Assembly: GCA_029255685.2 (NCBI GenBank)
Contig: CM055315.2
Coordinates: forward strand, 51,737,358-51,801,357
Direction of reading: 5' to 3'
Length of the DNA: 64,000 bases
Origin: Silene conica
Taxonomy: Eukaryota > Streptophyta > Magnoliopsida > Caryophyllales > Caryophyllaceae
The notes beneath the pieces were generated by a model. The model made no database searches and was not told the origin of the DNA. It saw only the letters and a list, made by a program, of their open reading frames with translations. The position numbers and the translations under genes are program-made. Shown piece by piece: positions 1-12,900 of the stretch. Numbering within the stretch: position 1 is the stretch's first letter; each line of letters begins with the position of its first letter.

Positions 1-2356
1 TTTCATAGAAAACAATCCAAGGAGAAGCTTCCAATTGAATGCATTTCAATGGAAGAAAGTAAGCTTCTACATAACTTTCCGAAATCTCAATAGGACAAGC
101 CTAACTTCCAAATTTTATATCACAAGATATAATCATGATAATCCTTTGATTCTTGTATTATTGGAAAGATTAAGGTCTTAAATTCATAATGGAATTTAAA
201 TCGGCACCATTTTAGGTCTATAAGTTGCGTTATGGCCAATGCAAATATATTGCGCATTACTAGACAACGCATGACCTATATTCAGTAAAAGAACATGAAT
301 TCAAGATTTACTCAACATTTAAGATTCATTCTTTTTGGTAATAAAGTTACGCCCGATAGATTTTAAATTAGCAATTATGGGAGTTGATATTCGCACCGAG
401 CTAAGAGATATGTCTCCTACAAGATGCGTCTGATTTCCAGAGTTCTTCCACAACCCGGTTTTGGTCTCTCTCAAAACTTGAGACCTAAGGCCTCTAAAAC
501 CTTCTAAGTTGTGTCACCAATGAGCCCATTTGACTCTAGGGATAGTTTAGAGCATTTTTAGGAGCTTTTCAACTTGAAAATACGCTCATCTGAATCAAGC
601 TAAAATCAACCCAAGTGGTTCGCCAATTCTCGGATTTTGGAGCAAACGCACAATGTCGCTTTTAACCTTTCCTCTTTTGATCAAGAAAGCACTAGTACTA
701 TTTTGGAAGCTTTCACAAGTCTCTTACGGTGCATTTCAATTGCCAAGAAGTCAACATCATTGTAGATGATCAACGGAGCAAGCAAAAAAGGAAGGTTATA
801 CTTATTTGTGGAAGTGTAAGATGTGTAAGGTCATTTATGTGTAAGATGTGTTTGTTAGCAACCAATTCGTGGCCCTTAAATGGTTAAGAGTTTAACGCCT
901 TTGTCTATATAAAACTAGGAAACTAACTTGTATCATTCGGATTTTAAGAATGAATATATGAGTTTTTGGAGACCCTAAGTCCGTTGCTTAGTGCTTGGAC
1001 ATCGCGTCTTTTATTAGTGGCTCCCTCACAAACCCCTTACTCATGGACTCTTCAACTTGTCTTTGCAATTCTTGAGTATATTTTCAATCACTACTTTGTT
1101 GGTAATTTAAGTGTAATTACCGGTTCATTTTCCATAATTTGGGTTTGGTTCAAAGACGGGCGAACTTATAAATAATAAAGTTAGTTCGGGAAGTACGGAG
1201 TGTACACTAGATTTTTGTTTAAAAGTTCGCGGTAGATAGTTGCCTTACGAACGACTATGCGGGGGGTCACGCTTATGTTTGGGTGACTGTTATGTCATTC
1301 TATGATGTGTTGGTAACGGTTATGTTACCTTGTTTGTCAATAGATAGCGGTGGTACGATTTGTTTATCATTGTAATAAACTAATGCCACCCAAGTTATGG
1401 GATTTATCTATGTTCGGGATTGGTCGAAAGTCGTGCTCATGCGCTCCCATAGTTGGAGATCGTGCTTATGCGCTTCGGTCCCCGTGTGTCGTTCGGTGTA
1501 GGTTATTACATCGAGAGGTCTGGCCAGGTCATAGGCATATAGTCAGCGGTTACTCTATACATAGAGTCGCTGTCGTGGTTATGCGTCCCGATAGCTAGTG
1601 TCGTGGTTATGCGATCTAGTGGTCAGTGGTAACGGTTATGTTCCCTGACGACGTTCATTCTATTCTTGTGTGTTATTTCTTTGATTGGCCATGCCACGTT
1701 GTTATTGGCCGCTGAGTTAATCATTTGGTTGTTTTTTGTGTGATTGAACATGTCACCTAGTTGTTGGCCGCTGAGTCATTCACTTGGTTGATTACCCGTT
1801 TTGATAATAGTTCATATGTTGAGTGTGATTATGTTTCATATGATGATCTATGCCATTTTCATATGTTTTATCGTACCATTCATCCGTTGATCATGATGGT
1901 CATAACCGAATATATATCATGTTTGATTACGTATTTAAGAATATGCAAGTTCATATGTATATGTTATGTCGTATTACCGTTTACGTGTTTTCCGACAAAA
2001 AGTGGCTGGGAGAACCTCAAGTTACTCACCACTGATTATGGCGTACATGTTTTATGTATGTAGGTTGGTCTGTTTGGGGAAGATGTGTGGCTAGCGAGCA
2101 TTATTGATTATTCGACTGTTACCCATTTACGATTTGCTTAGATTTAAAATATGTTGCTATCGAAGGATAACTTATCCCTTTTAAATTTTCAATTATCCTG
2201 TATAACTTTTACTTTCTCTTTAGTTTTAATCTTCCACGTGTTGTTTTGATATTTCGCGATCAAGTTTTATTTATATATGTCGAATGTTTTTATAAGTATC
2301 GTATTTCCGCTGCAAGTTACTTGTTTATTGTTATGTAATATCGCGGGGTGTCACAT
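1..2356 (+). repeat. LTR-like repeat R, copy 1 (left end outside window)
   Basis: Non-coding sequence closely matching 3361-5398, roughly nine bases in ten by eye. It ends at 2356 in GGGGTGTCACA, which looks like the 3' terminus of a gypsy LTR (TG...CA type). The last 350 bases, including a block around 1985-2100 and the TATTTCCGCTGC stretch near 2305, also match 44090-44500. It contains short repeated phrases such as TTGGCCGCTGAGT near 1705 and 1765 and repeated GGTTATG-type phrases at 1450-1640. The small ORFs here have no recognisable domain. Most likely a long gypsy-type LTR or LTR fragment. The true start lies left of the window. Confidence 0.55.
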
Positions 2357-3360
2357 AGAGTTTAAAGGCATACCATAGAATTTAAATAATTTAGGGGTAC
2401 AACGTAGAAAATTGAAAAACTCGAGGGTACACCGTAAAATATCCCAAAATATAATTAATACCTAATGAATCATAAAATTATGAAATTGTTACCATCTTGA
2501 AACTTTCGTTAGCAAAATCACACTTCTATAACAAAAAATCATAAAAAAAATATGTCGAATGTTCCTTGAAAGACAAAGAAGAACACATTCTAGGTTCATT
2601 CATTGAAATTGTTAACTCCTAAAGTTCGCGAAAATTTCCGATTTTCCATTTATATATGGTAATAGATTATTACCACAAATAAAATTTTATTTTTATTTTA
2701 TTATTATAAGCTATAAATCGTCTAGTTAATTTACATAAAACAATTAATAGTTGTATTTCATGCGAAGATACTAAGCATCATTACTATATAATTAATTAAA
2801 ATAAGTCATCAAAAACACATAAAAACATCTAAATCTTTTTAAACCGATTATAATAAATGAGTAACCTAAGACACAAATCGTTTATTTTAGGTAATATAAT
2901 CGATATGAAACTAAAGTTGGTAAAATATGAAAGAACTTAATAAAACATCACAATATTTATTCAAAACATATATGTTACCTTTGTTGACTCAATCGGGTAA
3001 TAAAGTTGCTCAACAATTTTACATGGAATCAAAATAACATTATTTATTGGACTCAAGATTGGACTTTAGTATAATTAATATCCCTTAATAACCAATTGAT
3101 AATATATGTGAACATCAAGAAATTAACATATCGTGATGTAAAACTACGTTAAATTAAACTCGCCATCATAGTATTATTTAATCATATATGCTTATACTAG
3201 CTAATAAACCATGCAAAATTGCATAAACATGTATAAAATAAATAAGTAAACAATTTTTAAAATTAAATAGTTACAATTATTATAGTATATATCTACGACA
3301 TGTTACACATATACTCAATTGGTACAAGATTTGAAGGATAGGGGTATGATGGTAATTTGA
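2357..3360. other. AT-rich non-coding stretch
   Basis: About 1 kb of AT-rich sequence between the two copies of repeat R. I see no ORF with a recognisable domain, no tandem array and no clear element ends. It could be the 5' part of the second repeat copy, whose counterpart in copy 1 lies outside the window, or unrelated filler. Confidence 0.5.
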
Positions 3361-5398
3361 TAGAGAACAGAGTCCAAGGAGAAGCTTCAAATTGAATGCA
3401 TTTCAATGGAAGAAAGTAAGCTTCTACATAACTTTCCGAAATGTCAATACGACAAGCTTAACTTCCAAATTTTATGTCACAAAATATAATCACGATAATC
3501 CTATAATTCTTGTATTATTGGAAAGATTAAGGTCTTAAATTCATAATGGAATTTAAATAAGCACAATATTAGGTCTATAAGTTGCGTTATGGCCAATGCA
3601 AATATATTGCGCATTACTAGACAACGCACGCATGACCTATTTTCACTAAAAGAACATGAATTCAAGATTTACTCAACATTTAAGGTTGATTCTTTTTGGG
3701 ATAAAAGTTAGGTCCGATAGATATTAAATTAGCAATTATAGGCCTTGATATTTGCACTGAGCTAAGAGATATGTCTCCTACAAGATGCCTCTGATTTCCA
3801 TAATTGTTCCACAACCCGGTTTTGGTCCCTCTCAAAACTTGAGACCTAAGGCCTCTAAAACCTTCTAAGTTGTGTCACCAATGAGCCCATTGGACTCTAA
3901 GGATAGTTAAGAGCATTTTTAGGAGCCTTTCAACTTGAAAATACACTAATCTGAATCAACCTAAAATAAAGCCCAAGTGGTTCGCCAATTCTCGGATTTT
4001 GGAGCATATGCTTAATGTCGCTTTCAACCTTTCCTCTTTTGATCAAGAAAGCACTAGTACTATTTTGGAAGCTTTCACAAGTCTCTTAAGGTATATTTCA
4101 TTTGCCAAGAAGTCAGCATCATTGTAGATGATCAACAAAGCAAGCAAAAAAGGAAGGTTATACTTTTTTGTGGAAGTGTAAGATGTGTAAGGTTATTTAT
4201 GTGTTAGATGTGTTTGTTAGGAACCAGTTCGTGGCCCTTAGATGCTTAAGATTTTAAAGTCTTTGTCTATATAAAACTATGAAACTAACTTGTAACAGTT
4301 GGATTTTAAGAATGAATATATGAGTTTTAAGAGACCCTAAGTCCGTTGCTTACTGCTTGGACATCGCGTCTTTTCTTAGTGGCTCCTTCACAAACCCCTT
4401 ACTCATGGACTCTTCAGCTTGTCTTTGCAATTCTTGAGTATATTTTCAATCACTTCTTTGTTGGTAATTTATGTGTAATTACCGGTTCATTTTCCATAAT
4501 TTGGGTTTGGTTCAAAGACAGGCGAACTTATAAATAATAAAGTTAGATCGGGAAGTACGGCGTGTACACTAGACTATTGTTTAAAAGTTCGCGGTATAGT
4601 TGCCTTACGAACGACTATGCGGGGGTCTCGCTTATGTTTAGGTGACGGTTATGCCATTCTAAGATGTGTTGGTAACGGTTATGTTACCTTGTTTGTCAAT
4701 AGATAGCGGCGGTACGATTTCTGTATAATTGTAATTAAGTAATGTCACCCAAGTTATGGGATTTATCTATGTTCGGGATTGGTCAAAGGTCGTGCTCATT
4801 CGCTCCCGAAGTTGGAGGTCGTGCTTATGCGCTCCGGTCCCCGTATGTCGTTCGGTGTAGGTTATTACATCGAGATGTCTGGCTAGGTCTTAGGCATGTA
4901 ATCAGCGGTTACGCTATACATAGAGTCGGTGTCGTGGTTATGCGTCCCGATAGCTAGTGCCGTGGTTATGCGATCTAGTGGTCAGTGTTAACGGTTATGT
5001 TCCATGACCACGTTCATTCTATTCTTGTGTTTTTTCTTTGATTGGACATGCCATGTCGTTGTTGGCCGCTGAGTTGATCATTTGACTGTTGTTTGTGTGA
5101 GTGAACATGCCACCTAGTTGTTGGCCGCTGAGTCATTCACTTGGTTGATTACCCATTTTGATAATAGTTCATATGTTGACTGTGATTATGTTTCACATGA
5201 TGATCTATGCCATTTTCACACGTTTTGACGTACCGTTAATCCCTTGTTCATGATGGTCATATTCGAATATATATCATGTTTGATTACTTATTAAGAATAT
5301 GCATGTTCATACGTATATGTTATGTCGTATTACCGTTTACGTGTTTTATGACAAAAAGTGGCCGGGAGAACCTCGAGTTACTCCCCACTGACTGTGCC
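3361..5398 (+). repeat. LTR-like repeat R, copy 2 (3' truncated)
   Basis: Aligns with 13 to about 2040 of the first copy, in the same orientation, with scattered substitutions and small indels. Similarity stops at about 5398, where copy 1 continues for another 300 bases to its TGTCACA end and copy 2 passes abruptly into CACTA-like sequence. Copy 2 is therefore truncated at its 3' side. It is non-coding. The two copies in direct orientation could be LTRs of one degraded element or two solo LTRs. Confidence 0.5.
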
Positions 5399-5663
5399 GT
5401 AACGGGTAATTTACTTGTGACAATAAATAACAATTAGCGACGGTAAGAATTTAGTGTGTGGCTAAGTGCAATATAGTCACGAATAATTTAGCTGTGACAA
5501 TAAATCATAATTAGCCACATTAAGAATTCAATGTGGCTAAGCACACTAATTAGTCACGCTTAACTTACCTGTGACAATAAATCATAATTAGCCACGACAT
5601 TATGGCTAAAAATAATTATTAGCCACGTTCGTGACTTGATGCGTGACTAAACACATTTGTTAG
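5399..5663. mobile_element. CACTA-like DNA transposon, left portion
   Basis: Dense array of short subterminal motifs in both orientations (variants of TAGCCACG, GTGGCTAA, CGTGACTAA, CTGTGACAATAA), typical of CACTA/EnSpm subterminal regions. It continues at 42787-42982, where the same motifs run to a TTGTAGTG end. The join is proved by the GTTAG duplication at 5659-5663 and 42787-42791 created by the solo LTR between them. No CACTA-type left terminus is visible at 5399, so this end is probably truncated. No transposase is present, so it is a non-autonomous or internally deleted copy. Confidence 0.6.
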
Positions 5664-7136
5664 TGTAACACCCCCATTTACCTAGGAGCCTGAACTAGGA
5701 CTTCCAGGGTAAATGAGACTGTTACCATCCTGGTTAGACCAGGGTAGCAGATATACATAGTGAAAGAAACACAGTACTTTAAATATAAATGGTTAAACTG
5801 AAACTCTTACATGCCTTAGTCCAGAACTTCCAAAACAAAGCTAAGTGATCTAGTGACTAGGTTGGTCCAGTCCATGTCTCTCCTCCGTGCCCAGTCCTAG
5901 TCCACCTGTCTCTGTCCTGAAAGATCTACTCCCCATTCCGGATCATCGTAGGTGAATATGAATACACTGTCAACCTCGCGGTTGAGTAGGATAACACGAT
6001 AATAATTAATAATGCAACACAACAATAATATGCAAATGCTTATGTCATGCTCGAGCTCAATCAAAATCTCAATCTCAAACCCGAAACACCCAGCCATACC
6101 GAACCTCCCGGCAGACTATAATCGGCCGTCGCCGAACACCAGCTCAAAAGCTGATAAGACACCAGGCCTGGTCTGCAGAACCACCCTGGGCTTTATACCA
6201 GATTAACATCTGATCCACAATTATCTCAATATCCAATGCACATGCATGCTCGTGAATGCAATACAAAATAACTATTCATATGATGTCATGCTCATACAAT
6301 TCATGCTTGCATCCACACAGATAGAACCACATACATTCATAACCAAACATAAAATATGGAGCCAGTGTATCCTACCTGGAATAGCAAATCTGGACAAGAA
6401 AAATCACCGTCTATAAATACTCCACTTCAAATTCCGTTCCTATAGAAACAACTTAATATCAACTTCTATCAAATCAAACAATTACCACTACTACGTACTT
6501 GATCATGTCCCTAACAAGCTTACTTAAACACAAGGTGAAAATATCCACATAAGGCATGCTCATAACATACGATTACCACTTACTAAAATTAACTTACCAT
6601 TTTTAGAATTACTATTTTTAGACTTACTATAATTAGCATAAGCTCAACCAACAATTATAATATAACAACAATAAGGATAATTATTATTAACCACAATATA
6701 ACCTTAATTTAGTAATCATTCCAACAACTACGAACACATGATTAATACCGTTATAGTACTATTAGCATCTCGTTCACCAATTCTTTACTACTAAGAAAAT
6801 AGCCATACAATTAATAATAACAATAATACTTATATACTTAATATGCCATATGTTCATAGAGTAAACATGCCAAATTAACAACATAATACCCATCTACTAT
6901 AAATCAAATATACTTACTAATTTGGACCCACTAACAAGCCAAACACGGAAACCCAAACCCAGCAGCCCCTTCGACAAACACATACAGCAGCCCCTAACCC
7001 CTTGTTTTTCTCGCCTGACCACCGCGCCAAAACCTGCTGCCGACACCAACCACGACTACCACCTTCAACCCCAGCACCACCAGACTCGCCACTGAGTTCT
7101 GGTGGTTCCTATGGTGAGGGTACCGGTCGCAGCCAC
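5664..7136 (-). mobile_element. Solo gypsy LTR (minus), part 1 of 2
   Basis: Starts TGTAACACCCCC, the reverse complement of a GGGGTGTTACA LTR end, and continues at 41842-42786, ending GTATTACA (reverse complement of TGTAATAC). Flanks GTTAG at 5659-5663 and 42787-42791 form a 5-bp TSD. Summed length is about 2.4 kb. No internal region or second LTR is present, so this is a solo LTR left by intra-element recombination. Ends and several internal phrases match the Tekay-like LTR at 7137, so it belongs to the same broad lineage but a diverged family. It was later split at 7136/41842 by the tandem chromovirus. Confidence 0.85.
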
Positions 7137-8902
7137 TGTAATACCTCGCATTTTGGGTCACGACTTGATGTATACGATAGTTTTCTTTTTTACAAAATCG
7201 TTTGTTTATTAGTCTTGTTTGCACTCGTTTTTGCGAGGTGTTTTAGACTTAGGTGGGACTTGAAGTGGGGATCTAGTTGTCTTATTTTAATTATGGTAGT
7301 ATGGTGTTGCTAGGGCTCGAACTTGAGACCTGTTGAGTGCCTTGTGTGGGCCTCGATAAGTGTGACAAGAGACAGCCCACACGGATCTTTCAAGAGTAGC
7401 AAACAACAGCTCTTATGCCGCCTTATTTAGTAGGCTTTTCCATAACCTAAACCCTACTCAAAACGAGATCTGACTTCACCAAAACCTAGCCGCCACCTTA
7501 GAGAAGAGAAGAGACCTGTTCACGGTGGTAGTGAGCCGTCCTAGGGTATCTCGATCAGGCCAAGAACACGGTATGATCACCACGACCTCTGTAAACTCAG
7601 TTTTATGCTTAGTCTTTGTCGTCTGATTAAGGGAATGCATATGCATTTATTACTGGTTATTTTTACATAAGTTTATACTATATTGTATGTAGGGTACATG
7701 TTGGTCCTTGGAGTTGTGTCGTTGGTTTTTTTACACATGTTTGAAGGTGGTAAACACGGTGTCAGGGAAAGGGAAAAACACGTTTTCAACAGTGTGTGGT
7801 CTGGATGCGTTTTTATAAACAGTTTCTAGTTTTAGTTTTATGTCTTTCATCTTGGGTCTCGGGGTGTTTAGACAGGTGGTGTATAGGGGTATCATGTGGT
7901 GGTGGTCTCAGGGTATGTTGGTGTCTGGTCGTGGTGGTACAGGGTGGTTTGTCAGGGGTGGTTGTGAGGGTGTGTCTGTTGTTGTTCAGTGTTGACTGTT
8001 TCAGGCGGGTACATGGGTGTTTGGGGGTGGTAGCAATGAGGACTCGGGGGAGGTCAGAGCAATGCTACCACCATGTCTAGAGTCTGGAGTCCAAGGGTGA
8101 TGTTGGTGGTCACGGTTGTTGGTAGTGGTGGCAGAGTCGGCGTCGTGGTGAAGGCAAAGTCGGGTGGTCAGGACTGTAGGTGAGGAACCAGGCCTGATCC
8201 AGGCCATGGTTCAACTCACCGGCGGTGGTCGGTCAGATGGCTAGTGGCTGTGGTGGTAGAAGGCAGTCGGGGTGTTGGGTCGGTGGCCGCCAGTGGTGGT
8301 TGGGCGTGTCTAGGTGGCGCTTTAAGGTGGCTGTTTACTAGTGAGTCACGGGTTGAGTGGGGGCTGTTCGTATAATGTCGTTTGTCTCATTTTATTTTCT
8401 TTTTAATTCCCTTTTATTATTTATTCCTATTGAATTATATACATAAATACATTTGAATAGTTATGGTAATGTTGTTAATAGTGGTATTCATGTTATTTTA
8501 ATTAAGGAAATGATTTTGTGATATAATTAGTATTTATGGGGTAGTATTTTATTAATGGTAAAGACTCAAATTTGAATTTCAAAACCCAAGTGTTTATTTA
8601 TTTTTAGAGGTTACTATTTTTAGAAGCTTTCTAAATATAGGAAGTGTCTATAAATGGAAATGTGTATACGTATTACGAGAGTAGGAAGTTTATTAATTAA
8701 GTAATATACTTTTAGGTGGAAGTTTTCGTGTGGAGCACTTTTGAGAACGGTTGTGCATTTTGCCTTTTTCTTCTGCAATTACGAGGTAGGGGAATACTAC
8801 ATATATGAGATGTGTAATCTGTTTATTGGTTGATATTAATCATGTTCATATATATTGTTATATGATTGGTATATTGTGATATATAATTCGGTGATACGAT
8901 AT

Positions 8903-9006
8903 GGTGCGGAGATAAAGGGTCTGTGTTTGGTGCGGAGATAAAGGGTCTGTGTTTGGTGCGGAGATAAAGGGTCTGTGTTTGGTGCGGAGAAAAAGGGTCT
9001 GTGATT
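8903..9006 (+). repeat. 26-bp tandem repeat in 5' LTR, 4 units
   Basis: Four head-to-tail 26-bp units starting GGTGCGGAGATAAAGGG; the fourth is a variant with GAGAAAAAGGG. The middle LTR has four units (24851-24954) and the 3' LTR has five (41311-41440), so unit number differs between LTRs of one element. Confidence 0.95.
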
Positions 9007-9358
9007 CGGAGTGGAGAAGTTCAGCTTTCTATTTATAGTAATGTGGTTTATTTACAGTTTTCTCTACTCAACCTTGTGGTTGACCCTGTGTATTCGTGAT
9101 CACCTGTGATGAACCAATTTTGGGGAGCAGAATGACAGGTGGCTGAGACTAAGGGGGAGCTATGGGAGGAAGAGCTTGGATCCGGACCAGTTTAGATGTC
9201 TAGATCGCCTTAGTCAGTTTAAATGAGTTGTACTTTATTTATGTTAAGACTTTTGGTTACGGATGTAAGGACAAACTTGAGTTAATTGCAATTTAAAGTA
9301 CTGTTTATCTTCCTTTGTATCTACTGCCTCGGGAAACCGGGATGGTAACACCTTTATT

Positions 9359-9422
9359 TATCTGAGGAGTCCTAGTACAGGCCCTTAAATTATCTGAGGA
9401 GTCCTAGTACAGGCCCTTAAAT
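9359..9422 (+). repeat. 32-bp direct duplication at the end of the 5' LTR
   Basis: Two adjacent identical 32-bp units (9359-9390 and 9391-9422) containing TCTGAGGAGTCCTAGTACAG. The 3' LTR has one copy; the middle LTR also has two, showing that its right half came from a 5' LTR. Confidence 0.95.
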
Positions 9423-9426
9423 AAAG

Positions 9427-9438
9427 TGGTATCAGAGC
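9427..9438 (+). promoter_or_regulatory. Primer-binding site, first chromovirus copy
   Basis: TGGTATCAGAGC, complementary to the 3' end of plant initiator-Met tRNA, lies one base after the shortened 5' LTR. It would prime minus-strand DNA synthesis. Confidence 0.9.
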
Positions 9439-9971
9439 GAACGATCCTCAGGCCTAACCTAATGAACCAAATGAATGTAGGAGAGTCTAAATAAAATGAA
9501 CCCCCGGGATAGGACTGTTAGGAGCATACTAAAGGGGAAGTATGAGTCTGGGGCCCCCTCACACCGAACCATAGGCCCTATCAGTTTTACCCGGGAACCC
9601 AGAGTGCATATACGAGAGAAAGGATAGAATAGGAGGTGGTGGAAGTGATAGCATACTGTGATTAGTATGTTATGGGAATTCTGAGTATATTTGACTTTGG
9701 AAAAGCCGGAAGGGGCATGAGCATGAATGAATCTTCATTTGTTTGAATAAAAGGTGTATATTGTGGTGGTATGTTAAGTGATTTCAAACATGCTAGTAAT
9801 TCTTCTTTCATCATGTCTAGTGATATGCGGTTATGTGATCCCTGAGCCATGTTATAGATGAAAACTACTCTATATAATAAGTGTGTATAGATTTTAATGC
9901 TTAGGGGACATAGCCCTAAACCAAATGGGTACCCATGTACGTCGGAACTCATTTCTTTCTTGTTTTATAGT
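9439..9971 (+). other. Chromovirus 5' leader
   Basis: About 530 bases between PBS and gag ATG, nearly identical to 25389-25921. No domain-bearing ORF; minus-strand ORFs here are chance. Presumed untranslated leader with packaging signals, by analogy with the family. Confidence 0.6.
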
Positions 9972-12900
9972 ATGCCTCCGCGAAGAGATAATGCCGTTAA
10001 CATCACACAAGAGGAGTTAGACCAATTACGAGCTGAGAATGCGGCTCTAAAGGCCAAACGTTGGCCTTATGGACTCCGCTAAGATGAGCACGATAATTGC
10101 AAGGCACCACCCCACCCAATTCACCGGGGAGGGTGAGCCTCATTTGCTGGGGGCCTGGTGCAGAGAATTCAGTAACTTATTCGAACTGGTGGATTGCCCC
10201 GAAGAACTGAGGGTGGACCAGGCTGCCCACTATCTGAGGGGTATGGCTGGAGACTGGTGGACCGCGAATAAGGGAGAGATCCGGGAAGCAGCTACAGAGG
10301 ATGGAACCGCATTTGTTCCTTGGGACGCATTCAAGGGGGTCTTGAACGAGGTGTTTCTACCAGAATTCCAAAAGAGCAAGCTGAGGGAGGAGTTCGACTC
10401 ATTCAAGACGTCGGAGGACATGACCGTAGAGGCTTACTACAGGAAATTCATCCAGTTGGTGCACTACGTGGGAGACATGGGTTTCGACGATGCCATGCTA
10501 GCAATGAAATTTGAGAGAGGGTTATCAATCGCAGTCAAGAAGAGACTGATTGCAGCTCCGCCCACCACAGTCCGTGACATCTATTTAAGGGCTGGGGCGG
10601 CGGAGAGGCTTTCGGATATGATCAAAGAGGACAAGAAGTCCAAGTCAGAAAAGAGGAAGGCTGAATCAGTAGCTGAGGGTTCAGGATCGAAAAAGCAGAG
10701 CTCTAACAAGTTCAGTGGGTACTTCGGGAGTAGTGCCTCTGGTGGTGGGAGGAACCAGAGTGGGGGCAACTTCAGGAGTGGAGGTTCTGGTAGTGGTTCA
10801 GTGGGAGTGGTCTGTTTCGGCTGCGGGAAAATTGGGCACAAGCAGGCAGTATGTCGCTCTTCTGGAGGGAATCAGTCCGGGGGTTATCGCACGCCTACAT
10901 CCGGATATCAGGGATCCCGCACTCAGTCCTATGGTAGCGGCGGCTATCGCACACCCACATCAAACTACGGTGGGGGTGCGAAGTCTGGAGGGAGCAGCAA
11001 TTTCCAGAGGAACTTCAACAGTTATCAGAACCGCTCGCACCAGAACCAAAGCTATGGGAATGGAGGTAACCAGAAGACAGGAGTAGAGGGAAGCCAACAG
11101 GCTGGGACATCTAGTGCCAGTCAAAGTGGGGCCAAGTCCAGTGGCAAGCTCTTTGCCATGGGAAAGCAGGCAGCTCAGGAGGATGCGCATGTGGTAACCG
11201 GTACTTTTCTTGTGAACTCTAAACCTACTTTCGTACTTTTCGATTCTGGTGCCACCCATTCGTTTGTGTCTAGGGATCATGTTAAGGCTTTGGGACTGGA
11301 GAGATTCGACTGGGTCGCAGATTCAGTGACCATACCTTCAGGAGAGTCAATAGCTTGTAATAGAGTTTATGGAAGTATACCCATTAAAATCGGGGAAGCA
11401 ATTTTCTATTGTGACCTCATAGAGTTTCCACTAGGGGCTTTGAGGTGATTCTGGGAATGGACTGGCTAGGGAAGTATCGAGCTTTCATCGACTGCTATCA
11501 AAAGAAAATTTCCTTGAAAGGACCTAAAGGGGTGAGGGTGTCTTACAAGGGATATCGAATCAAACCAAAAATCAAATTCATTTCTGTCAACACCTTGAAG
11601 ACTAGTTTGAGGAAAGGAGAGAGCCTGATCTTGTGCCAAATGTGGAATTGTGAGGCTGAGACTCCCAAGACTAGTGAAATTCCAGTGGTACGGGAGTTTG
11701 CGGGAGTATTCCGAGATGACGTTCCAGGGTTACCTTCGAGGAGGGAAGTGGAATTTTCCATTGACCGAAAACCTGGGGCGGGACCAATATCTAAGTCACC
11801 GTACCGCATGGGACCAAAAGAAATGGAAGAGTTGAAGAAGCAATTGGATGAGCTAGCTGAGAAAGGGTTCATCCGACCCAGTGTGTCGCCCTGGGGAGCA
11901 CCTGTTCTATTTGTGAAGAAGAAGGATGGGAGTTTGAGGTTGTGTGTAGACTACCGAGAGCTAAACAATGTAACCATCAAGAACCGTTATCCTTTGCCGA
12001 GAATTGACGACTTGTTCGATCAGTTAAGTAGAGCTGGGGTTTTCTCCAAGATTGATTTGAGATCCGGGTATCATTAGTTGAGGATAAAGGAGGAAGATAT
12101 TCCGAAGACCGCTTTCCGAACGAGGTATGGCCACTATGAATTTGTGGTTATGCCCTTTGGATTGACTAATGCTCCAACTGTGTTCATGGACTTGATGAAT
12201 CGAGTCTTCAGTCCGTATCTAGACAAGTTCCTGGTGGTATTCATAGATGATATCCTGGTATATTCTAAGAATGCAGAAGAGCACGAGGATCATTTGAGGA
12301 AGGTACTTCAGACTTTGGAGGAGCATAAGCTCAATGCTAAGTTAAGTAAATGCGAGTTCTGGTTGGAGAAAGTGGCGTTTCTAGGACATGTCATTTCCAA
12401 AGAGGGGGTATCTGTTGACCCTAGTAAAATTGAAGCTGTGACTAAGTGGCAAAGTCCGAAGAATGTGAGTGAGATCCGAAGTTTTCTGGGGTTAGCAGGT
12501 TATTACCGGAGATTCGTCAAAGACTTTTCAAAGATAGCAAAGCCGTTGACGTCGTTAATGAGGAAGGAGAACCGTTTTGTATGGGATGAGAGTTGTGAGA
12601 AGGCATTCCTAACCCTTAAGGAACGCCTGACAACAGCTCCTATCCTTGCCTTGCCAGTTGGGAGTGATAACTTCGAAGTTTATACTGACGCTTCGAAGCA
12701 TGGGTTGGGTTGTGTGTTAATGCAGAATGGGAGAGTAATAGCATATGCGTCTTGCCAGTTGAAGACCTATGAAGAAAATTATCCGACGCATGATTTGGAA
12801 TTGGGCGCTGTGGTCTTTGCACTCAAATTGTGGCGTCATTACCTTTATGGAGCCACTTTTAAGGTGTTTTCTGATCATAGAGCCTGAAATATATCTACAC

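Larger units (their letters stand above)
7137..9425 (+). repeat. Chromovirus 5' LTR
   Basis: Begins TGTAATACCTCG right after the GCCAC TSD. Compared with the 3' LTR at 39544-41836 it has a 32-bp tandem duplication at its end (9359-9422) and lacks the terminal 13 bases present in the 3' LTR, so it runs straight from CTTAAATAAA into the PBS. It differs from the other two LTRs at many left-half positions, for example T at 7261, A at 7626 and A at 8372. Small ORFs inside it are not genes. Confidence 0.9.

Noticed and set aside
5390-5400. CACTG near 5389 as the left terminus of the CACTA element
   Set aside because: The same CCACTGA phrase occurs in repeat R copy 1 at the equivalent place, so it belongs to the repeat, and it does not match the right terminus.
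7796-8207. 94- and 68-residue ORFs in the LTRs (repeated at 23744 and 40204) as genes
   Set aside because: They lie wholly inside LTRs, are low-complexity Val/Gly/Cys-rich or their antisense, and have no domain; repetition simply reflects LTR duplication.
9662-9952. 96-residue minus-strand ORF in the chromovirus leader
   Set aside because: Antisense to a conserved leader, no domain, conserved only because the units are duplicates.
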